Origin: Isoetes taiwanensis
Taxonomy: Eukaryota; Streptophyta; Lycopodiopsida; Isoetales; Isoetaceae
Length of the DNA stretch: 64,000 nt
NCBI GenBank assembly: GCA_021234155.1
Contig: JAJEKV010000041.1
Coordinates: forward strand, 2,358,447-2,422,446
Direction: 5' to 3'
How positions within the stretch are numbered: position 1 is the stretch's first letter; the number at the start of each line of letters is the position of its first letter. The notes below the pieces were generated by a model that did no database searches, was not told where the DNA came from, and saw only the letters and a program-made list of their open reading frames with translations. The translations under genes were made by a program, and so were the position numbers. This document shows, one piece after another, positions 11,821-21,305 of the stretch.

Positions 11821-12016
11821 GTCGCAGGGATTCGAGCGAATTAGAGGGGTGATGGCAGATCCTCTTCTAACAGCCCTTCCGATGGCAGCAGAAGGATCGG
11901 ATGCATCTTTGGAAGCTGACGGCCAAGCATTTGTAGGATATGCTGCATCATTTTTAGGGCGCAACGCAAGTCTGTGGAGCGGGAAAATTATGTGGTTTTG
12001 GACGACGACGACGTAG
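11819..12016 (+). CDS. Candidate first exon of a divergent gene (unknown)
   Basis: A 65-residue open frame starting in the last bases of the 56-bp repeat. It is richer in GC than its surroundings and starts MSQGFERIRGVMADP. It ends in a GACGAC run and a stop codon, so a real exon would have to splice earlier; a GTGG near 11993 is one possible donor. I do not recognise the protein. The support is the base composition and the head-to-head position with the PPR gene. It could equally be leader sequence of the PPR locus. Confidence 0.25.
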   Translation: MSQGFERIRGVMADPLLTALPMAAEGSDASLEADGQAFVGYAASFLGRNASLWSGKIMWFWTTTT

Positions 12017-13656
12017 CCCAAAACTCTGCTTGCCAGACTCCTACTTCTTGCAACAATGGATCTAATTTGTTATGCGGGCTTGCATGTATGTTGAGCACTT
12101 GCAGAGGAGTGCGATGGTTTGGTGGTTTTCTTTGCTTTTGTCTGCAACTTAAGGTTCGTTCTCTATTATTTGCTTGATTCTTGAAATCACTGCTTCACCC
12201 AATGTCAGCTCCTCTTTAGTAAATAGTGGCTTAGGTTATCAATTTGCTTGCATTGGAGGTTTAAATCCATGTATGCAATCAATGCATATTGGAGTATGTA
12301 TTAAAGCGCCCAGCTCCATGGAGTTTTAGTTCTGCATTTTAGTTTGGTGCATTTATACGATCTGATTGATTGCATATGTGTATGTTTCCAGATGATATAA
12401 GCTAGAGCTTGCTTTTAACTATAGTATGCTTTGTGCTGCATCTTTTTTCTGGTCCATTCAGAATTTACCGAGTTCCTCAAGACTCCAAAATGGTCTACTC
12501 TCCACAATACTAAAAGTAAATGAGCGAAATGAACATCAATAATTTCTTAACATGTGTCATTTACATACTAAAGAGGTCTCAAATGATGGTTTTGCATATC
12601 TGAAGATATTGCCATCAGATATATTTAATCTCGAAGAATATACAGATATGCAAAATATGTCTTAATCTTTGTTTTCTGTCCTCTCTAGATGCTAAAGGGG
12701 TGATATTGCAGCTAATGCCAACGAGCATGCCTCTATTCTGAATCAGTACTTAAATTGTCTTTAGAGCTGAATCAATTTATCTAGTGCTTTCTCTGCAGCC
12801 AAAATGTTTGAAACCTCATCTCCATGCTGCCTTCTTTTGAGAAAAAGAGTACAGACAGAAACTTAATTGATTCCAAAATGCTTATATCATTATTTTTTGC
12901 TTGTTTAGACAATTGTGTAGCAGAGGCTAGACCACTTGCTTATCTTTGAAATAAAAAAAAAAAATCATTTGTCATTTCTTTTTTTTTCTTTCTTACTCAG
13001 ACATAAGATGCAGCGCAATTCTGTAAATTTCTTTTCTTTCTTACTCTGGCAGGACCCCTTTCTGATGGTAGAGAGCTGTCATGGTAGGGTAGTTTCTATT
13101 ATCACAATGATTTTTCTATAACATTGTTTGTATATCCATGATTTAGGGCAAAGAAGCAAGGACACATTTATTAAGACATACCAAGAATCAAAACAGTGGC
13201 TTCAACATTCTCAAATATTTTTGCATTTGAGATATCTTAAAGCATAACAAAAATTGCTATAATATACTTTACTCTATGGCCATTCTAACAAAATGTTCTT
13301 TCGGATGAACCTGAACAGATCTCACGTACATTTTAACAAGATGTTCTTTCTAATGGACGTGAAAAAAATCTCTTTCTAATCTCTCTCTGGCATTCCCGTT
13401 TGTAGAAATTACATTTACATCTTGATTGCAAATATTTTTTGCTTTATGCATCTTGATTGCAAAATATTTTTACATTATGCAATATTTGTATTAACACAGG
13501 ATATATAGGACGACTGTTTATAATAGATTTTTGGTACTTTTCTGGTAATGTGCAAAATGCAGTAAATTTAGAATTGGCTTGTATAACACAATCCTTATCA
13601 TAGCTGTATTTTTTGGGACAAGTAGTTCTGTTTAAGTATAAGATATATCCTGCTAG
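12017..13656. other. Intron-like or intergenic, no recognised feature
   Basis: T-rich sequence typical of plant introns, with several pyrimidine tracts followed by AG. A short direct repeat containing CATCTTGATTGCAAA occurs twice between about 13419 and 13475. No open frame with a recognisable domain. Confidence 0.4.
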
Positions 13657-13734
13657 GTGTCCCAATATATCGATGCCCTTGATTCAATCTATATCGATGT
13701 CCTTGCAGCCTTGGAAAGTTTGCTTGGTGACATG
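13657..13734 (+). CDS. Candidate 78-bp phase-0 exon, unknown protein
   Basis: An open stretch of exactly 26 codons bounded by TGCTAG on the left and a consensus GTAAGC donor on the right. It encodes an amphipathic, Leu/Asp-rich helix (YIDALDSIYIDVLAALESLL). The clean splice borders and whole-codon length favour a real exon, perhaps of the gene whose first exon may lie at 11819. I do not recognise the family. The alternative is chance. Confidence 0.3.
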
Positions 13735-15170
13735 GTAAGCGACGTCAAAGTCGCTATGATAAAGTATTCTTGCTCTTTGGTCTATTCTATTCTATTATAT
13801 TCCTTGGTGCATTTCTTTCTATATGTTATAGAAGCATTAAAGTGCGTTTATGGTCTTTCTTTTAGGCTCTGTGGGATTGCAAAAGCATAAGACTTTTGGG
13901 GACTTGAAATGATCCATGTTCAATCACTAGTGAGTTTTCACCTAATGGTCAGCTTGTGATGACTGATGAGTGCACCCATAATTCCCCAAATGCAAATTGG
14001 CAATACGTTTTTGTTTGCCATAGTGTTTATTAGTCATGGACGGCTAAAATCAAACAGAAGTAAGGGATTCAAAGACAATTGAAAAGAGCTCCGAAAAGCT
14101 TTATGGAGTTGATTTTGAATTCCTTGCTGCTTTAAATTGTGCGATAAGGGATTTTTTTCGACAGACTTGCAAGTCCAAAATGTGTATGGAGCTTGAGCCA
14201 AATTTTCCCTAGAATGTTCAGTCTCGTTATAGCCGTTTTCATTATTTTTCACCAGATACACAAGCACATTCTAAATATTGATTGGATTAGAAACGACAGT
14301 CTAATCACCCAATGATAGCACACGTCCTTAGAACTTTCTCATATCATAGGAAATCAAGTCCCATATTTCAAGAACATTTTTAGCGCCATTTCAAAGTTAC
14401 ACAAATCCTCCATTGCAAGAGCTAGTCACCGAAGAGAACCGTCATGATATATAAATTAATTTCCAATACTAACTCCATTAAAAGACACTAAATGAGTGAG
14501 TTCGGATTATACTTAATGCATCTATAATTACGAAAGCAATAGCATCCCATGCTCTCTAGCGAAACTACAACAAAATCAATTTTTACCACTTGCAAGATGA
14601 TTATAATGAATGAAAAATGATATATAAGATTGATTCTTGCCACTTGTATAGTGATCACAATGGTGCTTGTGATTGTGGATACATCAATGAGTCTTCCAAT
14701 GGGCAACCCATTGATCCATTAGCATCTTATTTCCATGTAATATTTTTCAAAAGGAAAATAAGGGGGTGGGGGGACAAGGTCTTTGTGCTGAGGGTTGCCC
14801 TCCATGACCAGAGGGTGAAGTGGCTTAAATCATAGTTCAAAGTCATGATTAACTAGAATCCATAACCCTGAACATTTGGGAACAAAATTCTTTGTAGCAA
14901 GATGAACTATCTTTATCTTCCAAAATGCAGCCAAAGAGTTTGGCAACCTATAAAATAAAGAACACACGAATTTCAGAATTGAGTACAATGATACGGAATA
15001 AAGCTTTGCTATTAGGCAAGCAGAAAGCATCCAACATAAATCGAAGCCTGTGGAGCTGCAAACACAAATCGAATATCTTATTGTTTGGCTGGGTCTTATG
15101 GAGCATCTTCACTTGTAAAATATTTTGCAGACTAGACTAAAAAGCTTTAGGCACAAGCTTTTGCATACTA
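13735..15170. other. Intergenic, no supported gene
   Basis: AT-rich sequence with short open frames only. A diverged direct repeat around CCACTTG occurs near 14585 and 14640. Nothing else is recognised before the LINE fragment begins. Confidence 0.4.
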
Positions 15171-16287
15171 TTGTACAATTCAATGGATGCATTCCCCATC
15201 ATCTATGCGGATGATGTAGACCTCTTGGCCCATAGACCAGAGGGCATGCAGGCACACCTAGATGCCCTGGACACATTCTGCCAGGCGACGGACATGCATG
15301 TCAACCTGGCCAAGACTAAGGTGGTCCTCATATCCTCCTCACGTCATCCAGCACCTCCGGCACTCACTTATCAGGGGCATATGGTAGAGGTTACACCCAG
15401 CTACAAGTACCTGGGGGTGGAATTTCCGTCCTCAATGTATTGAGATGCATCCATTTGCCTTCGGGTGACCGCAGGTTGGAAGGCGCTGTACGCAATGCAA
15501 AACAATAGTCACAGGGCCGAGCTGTATGACTAGGGCCACCAGTCACATTTGTTCCGGGCACTGGTGGAGCCAGTTCTTCTGTATGGGGTCGAGGTGTGGG
15601 GCCCAGTGGTGTCTTTGGCGACTTTGAATGACTTAGAGCAGGTCCAGAAGGCATTTTTGACGCAGGCACTTGGGGTCAAGCCCTCAGTTCCATATCAGAT
15701 CTTGTTGCAGGAGAAAGGATTCATGCCCCTGCAGCATGCGGCCCTCGATAGACACATTGTTTATTTCCAGAAGGTGGCCAGCATGGGCGACACTCGGCTC
15801 CCGCACTTAGCTTACGCTGTGGCGATGAGCCCGCAACGACTCAGGGCTTGTTGGAAGGACAAGAGAGCCCAGTGGCTAGCGCGCTGGAACGTAGACGCAC
15901 ATAGGTACGTCCAGGTATACACAGACGTCGGTCTGGATGGGTTGAGGGGGTACTTGGACTCTTGTTTCCTAGGGAAGTCCTGGGACCACCATGCTCTGGA
16001 ACAGGTAAAGGTGGCACACTACAAACAGCACATAAACCCCACCCTGGTTCGAGGCCCACAGCTCTACCTGCGTTCTCAGTTGCACATGAAGAAGCGCAGG
16101 ATCATCGCGTCCATTTGAACAGGGGTCCACCATCTTCGACTTGAGATGGGTCGGTGGGTTGGAGAGCCGCGCCAGGACAGGCTTTGTCAGTGTTGCCCAC
16201 TGGGGGTTGTTGAGGATGAAAGCCATGCCTTCCAGAGCTGTCCAACCTATAGTGAGATTCGGGCTCGCTACATTCTCTTGGTGCGAC
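15171..16287 (+). pseudogene. 5'-truncated LINE: reverse transcriptase C-terminal half (part 1)
   Basis: One reading frame runs the whole length, interrupted only by in-frame stops at 15441-15443 (TGA), 15531-15533 (TAG) and 16116-16118 (TGA). It begins just before the catalytic YADD box of a non-LTR reverse transcriptase (15207-15218), then shows the thumb motif VLLYGVEVWG and, at the right end, the start of a C-terminal CCHC-type zinc knuckle (CQCC...H...C). The N-terminal part and any ORF1 are missing, the usual result of incomplete reverse transcription. The frame continues without a shift at 20996 once the inserted LTR element A and one copy of its duplication are removed. Confidence 0.88.
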
Positions 16288-16637
16288 TGTTAACCACCTA
16301 GTGGTTAACATTGTGCATGCACATGTTAGGTGCATGCACATGTTAGGTGTCAGTGGTGGCAGACTGACACTTGGCATGATTAGGTTAACATAAGTGTTTA
16401 GATTTAGTTAGTGTACGGCTCAGATTTGCGGTCTACACTATATTAGACCGGAGCCTCTTCAGATGTACTCAGGTTTTATCTCAAATTTGGAGAGCCTCAT
16501 TAGCTCACGTTTCCCTCATTCTTTGTGCATATTGGTTTATCTTGTTCTTGTTTTGTGATCATGAGCATGGCAGCCTTGTAGCATCCGGCAGTCATGGACT
16601 GCTGCTGTAGGGTGCATGCCAAGAACTCAAACTAACA
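16288..16637 (+). repeat. 5' LTR of element A
   Basis: The first 23 bases form an inverted repeat with 10-bp arms (TGTTAACCAC / GTGGTTAACA). A 17-18 bp direct repeat containing TGCATGCACATGTTAG follows. A TATA box (TATATTA) lies at 16439-16445. The sequence homologous to the start of the embedded second unit is about 22 bases downstream of it. Confidence 0.9.
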
Positions 16638-16638
16638 C

Positions 16639-16656
16639 TGGCACCGATGCCGGGGA
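16639..16656 (+). other. First primer-binding site of element A
   Basis: TGGCACCGATGCCGGGGA, one base after the LTR end. It differs at two positions from the complement of the 3' end of a plant tRNA-Asp (TGGCGCCGTTGCCGGGGA, from general knowledge), so it is a degraded but recognisable tRNA-Asp-type site. Confidence 0.65.
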
Positions 16657-16657
16657 G

Positions 16658-16855
16658 AGATGTACTGAGGTTTATCTCATATTTGGAGAGCCTCATTTGG
16701 CCACGTTCCCCTTCATTCTTTGTATATATTTCCTTGTCTTGTTCTTGTTTTGTGATCATGAGCATGGCAGCCTTGTAGCATCCGGCAGTCATGGACTCTT
16801 TGGGCCGCTGGTGGTGCATGCCAAGAATCCAAACATTGGCGCCGTTATGCCGGGT
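16658..16855 (+). repeat. Embedded partial LTR (R-U5) plus second primer-binding site
   Basis: From 16658 (AGATGTACT) to 16835 (AAACA) the sequence matches the 3' half of the LTR of element B (23192-23365) better than that of element A. TTGGCGCCGTTATGCCGGGT follows directly, the same primer-binding site as in element B. Element A thus carries two successive LTR-end/PBS junctions. The embedded part starts about 22 nt after the TATA box position, near the expected RNA 5' end. Confidence 0.85.
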
Positions 16856-17311
16856 TCGCTCGTGATCACTTTTCGCTCCCTGCTGTTCGCATTTGTTGTC
16901 TTCTTTGCTCCAATTTTTCCCCGTTTTGACGACTTCTTGTATACTATTCTTCCCCTGTTAGGTTTCCTTAGTTTGCCCAACCAAGTCGATTTGTGTATCC
17001 GCTTGGCGGCGTTTGTTTTCCACCACGGTGATGATTACCCGGTGATCAACTTTAATTTCAGAATCTGTTCTCAAGACTCTGTTTTTTTCAAGTGCGGCAA
17101 GCCACGGTTTGCGATTTCGGATTTTCGAGTGGTGACAAAGCCTCCTCTCTCGCAAGATCTTGAGAAAAATCAGCGGTTTGATCCTCTTTTCTCTTCTATT
17201 TGCTGAAAAATTGTCAAAATATCATGATTTTTCATTATCCTCTGCTTTTTTTCTCGGTTTTTATCGAAATAGTGCTCGGCACACCAAAATATTCTCTTTC
17301 GGTTTATTTTT

Positions 17312-17922
17312 CGAGGGCGAAGACTGGCTAGCCCCCTTTGAGCCCATCCATTTGAGTTACACGATTCGAGTTCCTGCTTATTGTTTATTATGGCTTTCTT
17401 CGCGACTGTTTCTATTCTTATAAGCCGGTTCCCGCAGATACACGAGTATTATAAAGTTCTTTGGGCTCGGGGATTATCACAGATACCGGCCAAGTTAGCG
17501 AATTAAGCACATATGACGAGGAATTTTAAATCTATTATATTACTTTTTCCAATTTGGGTACACGCACACAATCGATCAGAAGATGAGCATTTGTTCTCCT
17601 ATCTTTTCAAGTTTTCATCTCAATTTGCCTGAGAGATGGGCGGGGGATGGCACACGACGACCCCGGTTGTTTCCGGAATCGTCATTTTTCCTCTATCTAA
17701 ACTGGGCACAATGTGAGTATCGGCTATTTCATCCGATCCGGCTTTCACAAACCGGTGGCCATTCTTCACATTTCATCTCGCACAAAGCACATCTGGGGGC
17801 GGCAATCTCTTCACCGGCAATTTTATCCGCCAAGTTTTTCAAGTATCACGGATCTCTTGATGCGCAACTTCCAATCGTCCTTCTTATTAAGTTTTTCAAG
17901 AGGGGGCTCGTGGCTAGCCCCC
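17312..17922 (+). other. Hairpin motifs (GGCTAGCCCC) in element A interior
   Basis: Two copies of a motif with a G-run, a short spacer and GGCTAGCCCC occur at 17312-17335 and 17901-17922. The second forms a perfect 7-bp stem GGGGGCT/AGCCCCC around a 7-base loop (17902-17922). Three related copies lie in element B at 23876-23901, 24081-24112 and 24336-24363. Conservation between two non-coding elements suggests an RNA structure used in packaging, dimerisation or reverse transcription, which is inference. Confidence 0.6.
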
Positions 17923-18340
17923 ATCCATTATTCACCGCCAGAGTCTCAAATGCGGTTTGACACCTTTGGCTATTCTCGCAATCACCTACACTCAATTCGC
18001 ATATTATATCCATACGCTCCCGCAAGTACCGGGTTGCAAATTCAATAAGCACATTTATCCGGATCCTTGAAGCATCAGTCGGCCTTCTTCAAGGCTGCGA
18101 CCTGCATATCTCGCAAACAAGGGACATTTCATCAGTCACCACTGGATTCAATTTGAACATCTTTGGGAGTTAGATATTTTATCTTTCCAAGCTCTGCCGC
18201 CCAGATTCAAGGCCATTCAAGCTCTCTCCATGTCCAAGCAGATTTAGACGCTCAGATTCCGGCACTCTGTCAGGGCCTTGCCTCCCCTTTTTCAGAGATT
18301 TCTATCAGCAAACCTACTATATCCAGGCCCTGCATTCCAA

Positions 18341-18520
18341 TATGTAGCACAATAACAGGGGGTTACTTTTAGATTTTTATACGTTTTTTCACATGGTTTT
18401 TCTATGATTTCGTTGTTGTATTCGTTGAGGTGTACTAAATAGTATTTCTAGAGTGCACCTTTTATGGGCCGTTGATTTTCGTTGGTTGGAACAATCCGAG
18501 GGTTGTTGTCTTCCTCTGCA
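18341..18520 (+). repeat. 5' portion of unclassified repeat family X (copy 1)
   Basis: Starts CAATATGTAGCA(C/T)AATAAC then a G-run. It stays similar to the left end of the 50268-52134 copy for about 150 bases, including a TAGAGTGC(A/G)CC block. It lies inside element A. Confidence 0.7.
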
Positions 18521-18544
18521 TGTGTTTATGCATGAACACTGCGC

Positions 18545-18690
18545 ATGTGTATGCATGTGCATGTGCATGTTCATGTGCATGTGTATACATGTGCATGTGT
18601 ATTGTGCATGTGCATGTGCAAGTGCAAGTGCAAGTGCAAGTGCAAGTGCATGTGCATGTGTGCATGTGTGTGCATGTGTGCATGTGCATG
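18545..18690 (+). repeat. TGCATG / TGCAAG microsatellite
   Basis: Imperfect hexamer array of GTGCAT changing to GTGCAA and back. It gives low-complexity open frames on both strands, which are not genes. Confidence 0.95.
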
Positions 18691-19211
18691 TGTACTTGCC
18701 CTCTTTGGATTCTTATTGTCGGAGTGGATTTTACTACCACGAAATGGATTTTTTGCTCACACTTACAAAGGTATTTGTTTTTTAATGTTTCTTCAGTTAG
18801 CATAATGTTTTGTTTTACAAGGTATTGGTTTCCTGATTCTACAATGTAGTGCTGCAAAACCCCCTTTTGTTTCCTTCCTAAGATTTGCTGCAGATTCAAG
18901 TTTAGGCCCTCTGTTTGCTTCCAACTCTTGGATATTCCTGGCTGCCGGATTGTTCATAGCAGCCAGCCTTTAGCTTCAATCAACAAGCGGATTCTTATGC
19001 ACACAACAGGCGGATTATTCCACGCCCTTTTCCATGTCATGCAGATCAGTCAAACAGTGGCCACAAGAATGCATTTATATTGTAGGTTTGGAACTTTAAT
19101 AGAACCATAAGCTGAATCATGCATTACCTTTAAGCTAGAGATGGAACATCCAAAATCATATGGATTGATAAATAATGGTGTCATTGTGAAAGAGAAATAG
19201 TTGTAGCGAAA

Positions 19212-19652
19212 GTAACAATATGTAGCATAATAACAGGGGGTTTTCTTTGTGTTGCAAACTTTATGACTTTCAGAATGGGATCAATCTGCTCTATCTTTAT
19301 GGTAACTTTTATTTATGTTCTATTTGTTTTATTGTGATCAAATTCAAAAGCTACAGGTGATGAAAGCCTCAAATGAATTCTAGTTTTGTCCTGGTTTGAA
19401 TTCTAAAATTTTTGTCACATCTGGGGGGGGGCATCTCTAAGGCCCCGAAGGGGCCAAAAATTTTTTTTTTGCAACACAAACCATTAACATCCAACATATA
19501 AAAATTAAATCCTCCAACACATAACAACCAACACATAACAACCATTGACATTAAGAACCAACACATAACTATCATTGACATTAATTAACACAACCATTGG
19601 GTCCAACACATTTAAATTAAAATCCCCCTTAAACCCCTTTTGGTTTGGGTGC
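19212..19652 (+). repeat. Unclassified repeat family X (copy 2, about 440 bp)
   Basis: The left end repeats CAATATGTAGCATAATAAC and the right end closes with CCCCTTTTGGTTTGGGTGCA, the same right end as at 52134. Near the right end there is a hairpin GGCCCC-GAA-GGGGCC followed by a T-run. No target-site duplication is apparent, so the class is unknown. Confidence 0.65.
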
Positions 19653-19744
19653 ATATTCACACGGGGAGTGACGTAGGGCAGCGAGAGCCCTCATAATTGT
19701 ATTTTGCACCTTTTAGGGTACCCTATATTCTTGCCGTGCCCTAG

Positions 19745-20030
19745 TCACGTGCAGGGGACCCACGCTCACTTTACTGCTCTCACTCACGGGTCACGCTCCA
19801 ACGGGCAAAATAATTTTGCTGGCTGATAACCGCTCACGGCCACGCTACTTAAAAAGTCACGATCACACCCCACGCTCTGTATTTTTGCCCACGATTGACC
19901 ACGCCGTTTGACCACGCAAATTGACCACGCCAGTTGACCACGCAAAAGCCACGCTCTGTAATTTTAAGACCCACGCTTTGCCACGCTCTTCATGCTTTTT
20001 ATTTCCCATGCTCACGCTCCCCTATGGCTG
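19745..20030 (+). repeat. CACGCT-rich tract of element A
   Basis: About eight copies of (C/G)CCACGCT or close variants lie in under 300 bases. The core GGCTGATAACCGCTCACGG is shared with element B (about 24955). The spacing is irregular, so this is a motif cluster rather than a satellite. Confidence 0.8.
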
Positions 20031-20193
20031 ATCACGGGGCACATTTTTATGGTGTTTATCTTTGTAAGCCCCCTATTATACTTGTTTTTAAGTAAAATTT
20101 TGGGCATTGTTTGTTTAAATGGACTTCCCCATGATATAAGGGGATAGTCTTCATATTTTTCTTGCCCCAGTTCCTATGATCCACGTTCTACAT

Positions 20194-20453
20194 GGGTAAA
20201 AGCATGAAAGGGTGTCTATAAATGTATCCCTTTTGGTACATGTGGCTATATTACACAAATCACCCAAAGTACCCAAAAACTACATGCATAGCCAAAACAT
20301 ATCTGAAATTTAGCTTAAATGTATATGCAAAGTACATAAAATAAAAAAGTGTATGTTTATACAAATAAAAAATAACCAAAATGTACGTGAAAAGTATCCA
20401 TATTTGTACATCAATTCAGTACAATGTACGTACACCCTTTCATGCTTTTACCC
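20194..20453. mobile_element. 260-bp MITE nested in element A
   Basis: Inverted terminal repeats of 22 bp (GGGTAAAAGCATGAAAGGGT and two more bases) lie at both ends, flanked by ACAT (20190-20193 and 20454-20457). The homologous stretch of element B near 25315-25335 runs from the CCACGTTCT block straight into CGACATTC, so the site is empty there. No open frame. The 4-bp flank does not single out a superfamily. Confidence 0.85.
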
Positions 20454-20635
20454 ACATCGACATTCTTTCGGATCTTATCTGTCATCGACACATTCATGAA
20501 GATCTTTTGCGGCGACACCACCCAACCATTACCATTATTTTTACCCCTAATTTTTGGCACCATGTTGTAATTGTCAGACTTGTCTTATAAAAGTCTGTAC
20601 ATGTTTTCGTGCTAAAAACTTTTAGGGGGAGGCAG

Positions 20636-20990
20636 TGTTAACCACCTAGTGGTTAACATTGTGCATGCACATGTTAGGTGCATGCACATGTTAGGTGTCA
20701 GTGGTGGCAGACTGACACTTGGCATGATTAGGTTAACATAAGTGTAGGGATTAGATTTAGTTAGTGTACGGCTCAGATTTGCGGTCTACACTATATTAGA
20801 CCGGAGCCTCTTCAGATGTACTCAGGTTTTATCTCAAATTTGGAGAGCCTCATTAGCTCACGTTTCCCTCATTCTTTGTGCATATTGGTTTATCTTGTTC
20901 TTGTTTTGTGATCATGAGCATGGCAGCCTTGTAGCATCCGGCAGTCATGGACTGCTGCTGCAGGGTGCATGCCAAGAACTCAAACTAACA
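20636..20990 (+). repeat. 3' LTR of element A
   Basis: Same ends as the 5' LTR and 5 bp longer because of an AGGGA-type insertion near 20745. The purine-rich tract AGGGGGAGGCAG lies directly before it, as expected for plus-strand priming. It is followed by GCGAC and the rest of the interrupted LINE. Confidence 0.92.
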
Positions 20991-20995
20991 GCGAC

Positions 20996-21305
20996 CTGGT
21001 CTGCCCCTGCACGAGCTACTCAGTACGCCGTCAGTTCGATCCCTTGGCTCCTACCTCCATGAGGTTTTGGATCTGCGGACTCACCTCTGCCCCCGGGCGC
21101 CTACCTGAGGTGTCGGGACTTCATGTGTATATGTATATTTGTACAGCTGCCAGCAGGCTTGTTGCTGCGACGGTTTTTCCCTCCTAAGAGGGGGGGTTTT
21201 TTAATCCGGGTAGCAACGGGCTTGCTGCACCCGTGTAATTTGGGTCCCATAGGCCGATTGACCTCCACGGACGATAAAAGAACCTTTCTTCCTTCCTTCC
21301 TTCCT
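20996..21305 (+). pseudogene. 5'-truncated LINE (part 2): end of ORF and 3' tail
   Basis: The reading frame interrupted at 16287 resumes here and ends at a TGA (21106-21108), about 37 codons on. A 3' untranslated region of about 200 bases follows and closes with a TTCC tetranucleotide run (about 21285-21305). That run may be the tail of the element or a simple repeat at the insertion point. No target-site duplication of the LINE itself was found. Confidence 0.75.

Larger units (their letters stand above)
16288..20990 (+). mobile_element. Element A: complete non-coding LTR retrotransposon, TSD GCGAC
   Basis: LTRs at 16288-16637 (350 bp) and 20636-20990 (355 bp) begin TGTTAACCAC and end AACTAACA. 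They differ by one 5-bp indel and one substitution by eye. GCGAC flanks both sides (16283-16287 and 20991-20995). A purine-rich tract (about 20624-20635) precedes the 3' LTR. The 4-kb interior has no gag, protease, reverse transcriptase or integrase in any frame, so the element must move with proteins supplied in trans (LARD-like). It carries an embedded second R-U5-PBS (16658-16855), hairpin motifs, copies of a separate repeat (18341-19652), a TGCATG microsatellite, a CACGCT-rich tract and a 260-bp MITE. Superfamily cannot be assigned without coding sequence. Confidence 0.92.

Noticed and set aside
16616..17206. 196-codon frame in element A as a Gag protein
   Set aside because: It spans the embedded LTR and primer-binding site, has no Gag or zinc-knuckle motif, and the matching part of element B is not open in the same way.
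18453..18899. Cys/His/Met-rich open frames on both strands
   Set aside because: They are produced by the TGCATG/TGCAAG microsatellite and exist on both strands in several frames.
16288..20990. Calling element A Gypsy or Copia
   Set aside because: No coding domain is present and the primer-binding site type does not decide the superfamily.
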